NCBI GenBank assembly: GCA_016194795.1
Contig: JACQAX010000031.1
Coordinates: forward strand, 1 to 14,074
Direction of reading: 5' to 3'
DNA from: Deltaproteobacteria bacterium
Lineage (GTDB): Bacteria > Bdellovibrionota > UBA1018 > UBA923
DNA length: 14,074 bases
Under the pieces are notes generated by a model that saw nothing but the letters and a program-made list of their open reading frames with translations, was not told where the DNA came from and made no database searches. Shown here piece after piece: positions 12,407-14,074 of this stretch (the stretch's first letter is position 1; each line of letters opens with the position of its first letter). The position numbers and the translations under genes were made by a program.

Positions 12407-14074
12407 ATGTGGACCAAGACGATCTTTTTCGCCGTCGCCGCGGCGACCGCCGCGTTCCAGCCCATGACCACGACGCCCGCTCTCGCGGCCGATCCGAGCG
12501 GCGTGTATCTCGGTGACATCCCCGCCTCGGAGTACCCGCCCGACGCCAACCGGCGCTTCGAGCAGCGCGGGCAGCGCATCCTCGAATTCATGGCCAAGAC
12601 GCCGCAGCCGCCCTGGGGCCCGGGCCACGGCGTCGACTTCTGGGAGACGACCATCGCCAAGCTCGCCGTGGGGCGTGCCGCCGACGTCGAAGCCGCCAAC
12701 CGCGTCTTTCTCGGCCCGAACGTCGGCGTCTTCGGAAAAGTCGGAAGCGACTTCCACGACGTCTTCTTCTGCCAGCGCACCGGCGACTACGACTTCCTGC
12801 TGCGCGGCCTCGTCGAGCTGTTCTACCATTTCGGCGACAACCCCAAGCTCATCTGGCCGGAGACGCGCGCCAAGCTCATCACGCTGCTCAGCCAACGGGG
12901 CAACCAGGTGCTCACGCGCGTGGGCTTCGGGCTCTGCGGCACCTACGACGAGACCGAGAACCACGTCCTGCAGACGGAAGTCTCCCGTTACCTCACCAAT
13001 CAGATTCTCGTGCGCGAGGACGTGAAGCGGGGCCGCTACGACGCGACGGTCGACAACGAGGCCAACGGCATGAACCGCTGGATGCTCTTCCACCTCCAGC
13101 AGTTCTTCAAGAACGACTTCTCCGAATACAACTCGCGCCCGTACCAGGCCTACACGGTGCTGGCGATCCAGACGCTCTACGAGTTCGCCGCCGATCGGCG
13201 CGTGAAGCTCGCCGCCGAGATGCTCCTGAACTACCTCGACGCGCGCTTCGCCGTCGGCAGCAACAACCTGCGCCACTACGTGCCCTTCCGCCGCCAGCCG
13301 GGTTACAAAGACCGCACCGATCTTTTGCAGATCGACGACGAGAGCCAGCGCTTCATCTTGATGGCGGGCAACACGCAGCTCTTCGACGAGCTGCCGAACC
13401 CGGGCTGGCTCGACTTCGGCTTCAGCCGCCTCGAGCAGCCGGCGCTCGGAAAATACCGCACGCCCGAGCTCATCCTCGACGTCGCGATGAACAAGACCCA
13501 TAACGTCTACTTCCAGGCTTTTCGCCACAAGGGCTTCGAGGCGTTCGCGAGCTCGCCGAACTTCCTCATCACGGCCGGCGGCATCTCGCTCAAGATCTGG
13601 CGCTGGTGGACCAACCAGATGTACGGCTGGGCCGTGCCGACGACGCTCATGCCGACGCTCGGCGGCCTCGACGCCAAGAGCTTCATCCGCATCGAGGGGC
13701 ACCAGGACGACATGAAGCGCGCCAACACGTGCGTCGCGCCGGGCTTCGCCTGCGGCCTGAATCCGGTGGTGCCCGCCAGCATCCCGGCCAGCTGCCTCTC
13801 TCATGAAGACGGCGCCTGGACGTTCGTCGACTTCACCGACGAGCGCTGCCCGCTCCACTACGGGTTCTACGCGGCGATCTACTCCGCTCCGTGCGACACC
13901 CAGCGCTGCCGCGACGGCGGCGGCCGGTTCGGCTTCTTCGAGGCGGCCGAGCCCTACCACGCGCTCACATTCGGCGAGTTCCGCAACCGCGTGCTCGCCA
14001 ACAACGGCGGGCGCGAGTTCCGCTCGGAGCGCGAGAACGAGTACGTGACGAGCGACGGGCGGAGCATCCGCTTC
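12407..14074 (+). CDS. Large exported protein of unknown family, possibly a polysaccharide lyase (partial)
   Basis: The frame is open from ATG 12407 to the window end: 556 codons with no stop. The start has GAGGAG about ten bases upstream, inside the end of the GH105-like gene. Residues 1-28 are a signal peptide ending ALAA-D. Residues 45 to about 340 look all-helical, with HGVDFWETTIAKLAVG, CGTYDETENHVLQTEVSRYL (ENH at 184-186), VDNEANGMNRWMLFH (N220, N223) and a GYKDRTDLLQIDDESQRF segment. From about 340 the chain is strand-rich (LILDVAMNKTHNVYFQAF), with a cysteine-rich part after 440 (CVAPGFAC, CLSHE, ERCPL, APCDTQRC). A helical toroid followed by beta-sandwich is the layout of several polysaccharide lyase families, and the tight link to a GH105-like hydrolase supports that. 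This is inference; no lyase family signature is recognised. Confidence 0.72.
   Translation, partial: MWTKTIFFAVAAATAAFQPMTTTPALAADPSGVYLGDIPASEYPPDANRRFEQRGQRILEFMAKTPQPPWGPGHGVDFWETTIAKLAVGRAADVEAANRVFLGPNVGVFGKVGSDFHDVFFCQRTGDYDFLLRGLVELFYHFGDNPKLIWPETRAKLITLLSQRGNQVLTRVGFGLCGTYDETENHVLQTEVSRYLTNQILVREDVKRGRYDATVDNEANGMNRWMLFHLQQFFKNDFSEYNSRPYQAYTVLAIQTLYEFAADRRVKLAAEMLLNYLDARFAVGSNNLRHYVPFRRQPGYKDRTDLLQIDDESQRFILMAGNTQLFDELPNPGWLDFGFSRLEQPALGKYRTPELILDVAMNKTHNVYFQAFRHKGFEAFASSPNFLITAGGISLKIWRWWTNQMYGWAVPTTLMPTLGGLDAKSFIRIEGHQDDMKRANTCVAPGFACGLNPVVPASIPASCLSHEDGAWTFVDFTDERCPLHYGFYAAIYSAPCDTQRCRDGGGRFGFFEAAEPYHALTFGEFRNRVLANNGGREFRSERENEYVTSDGRSIRF

Noticed and set aside
10918..12780. Long minus-strand open frame (620 codons) opposite the GH105-like gene
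   Set aside because: It spans two plus-strand genes with clear domains and signal peptides, and its own translation is arginine/glycine-rich without recognisable motifs.
12383..13960. Long minus-strand open frame (525 codons) opposite the large exported protein gene
   Set aside because: Valine-, glutamate- and arginine-rich, low-complexity translation typical of the antisense of GC-rich coding DNA. The plus frame has a signal peptide, ribosome-binding site and natural composition.

Overview
This is a GC-rich, gene-dense chromosomal window with no rRNA, tRNA, CRISPR array, transposase, integrase or phage gene that I can see. It holds about fourteen genes, and no gap between them exceeds about 130 bases. 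Eight of the products start with a Sec-type signal peptide and one more is a polytopic membrane enzyme, so the host is almost certainly a Gram-negative (diderm) bacterium. High GC, GTG starts, a tandem ArsA-type ATPase pair and many exported proteins of unknown function would fit a myxobacterial or Bdellovibrionota-like lineage. That placement is inference from style, not from a marker gene.

Layout. Positions 1-642 (+) are the end of a helical-repeat protein. It converges, with an 11-base overlap, on a minus-strand cluster at 632-3660: a small secreted protein, an exported PLP enzyme of the D-cysteine desulfhydrase / ACC deaminase family, and a coiled-coil protein whose reading frame continues well upstream of its first ATG. 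A divergent plus-strand pair follows (3714-5084): a secreted protein with a frameshift, then a fatty-acid hydroxylase / sterol desaturase family membrane enzyme. On the minus strand at 5085-6422 lie an exported ParB-like (ParBc_2) protein and a secreted protein built of two diverged copies of a unit of about 60 residues.

Positions 6549-8728 (-) encode two ArsA/GET3-type ATPases joined by a GTGA overlap. Their P-loops carry opposite substitutions: one lacks the signature lysine, the other has arginine for the P-loop lysine. Diverging from them is a class V PLP aminotransferase (8805-9977, +). Then come a DUF3108-like exported protein with a frameshift (10016-10734, +), a possible 57-residue basic protein (10742-10915, -), and a two-gene plus-strand unit: an exported GH88/GH105-type unsaturated glycuronyl hydrolase (11041-12402) followed five bases later by a large exported protein (12407 to the window end) that I cannot assign to a family. 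GH105 enzymes act on products of polysaccharide lyases, so this unassigned partner is the best candidate here for an undescribed enzyme.

Three genes (near 3650, 3985 and 10380) show reading-frame breaks with coding signal on both sides, or a continued frame without a start. This is either decay of exported-protein genes or indel errors in the assembly; the sequence alone cannot tell which.
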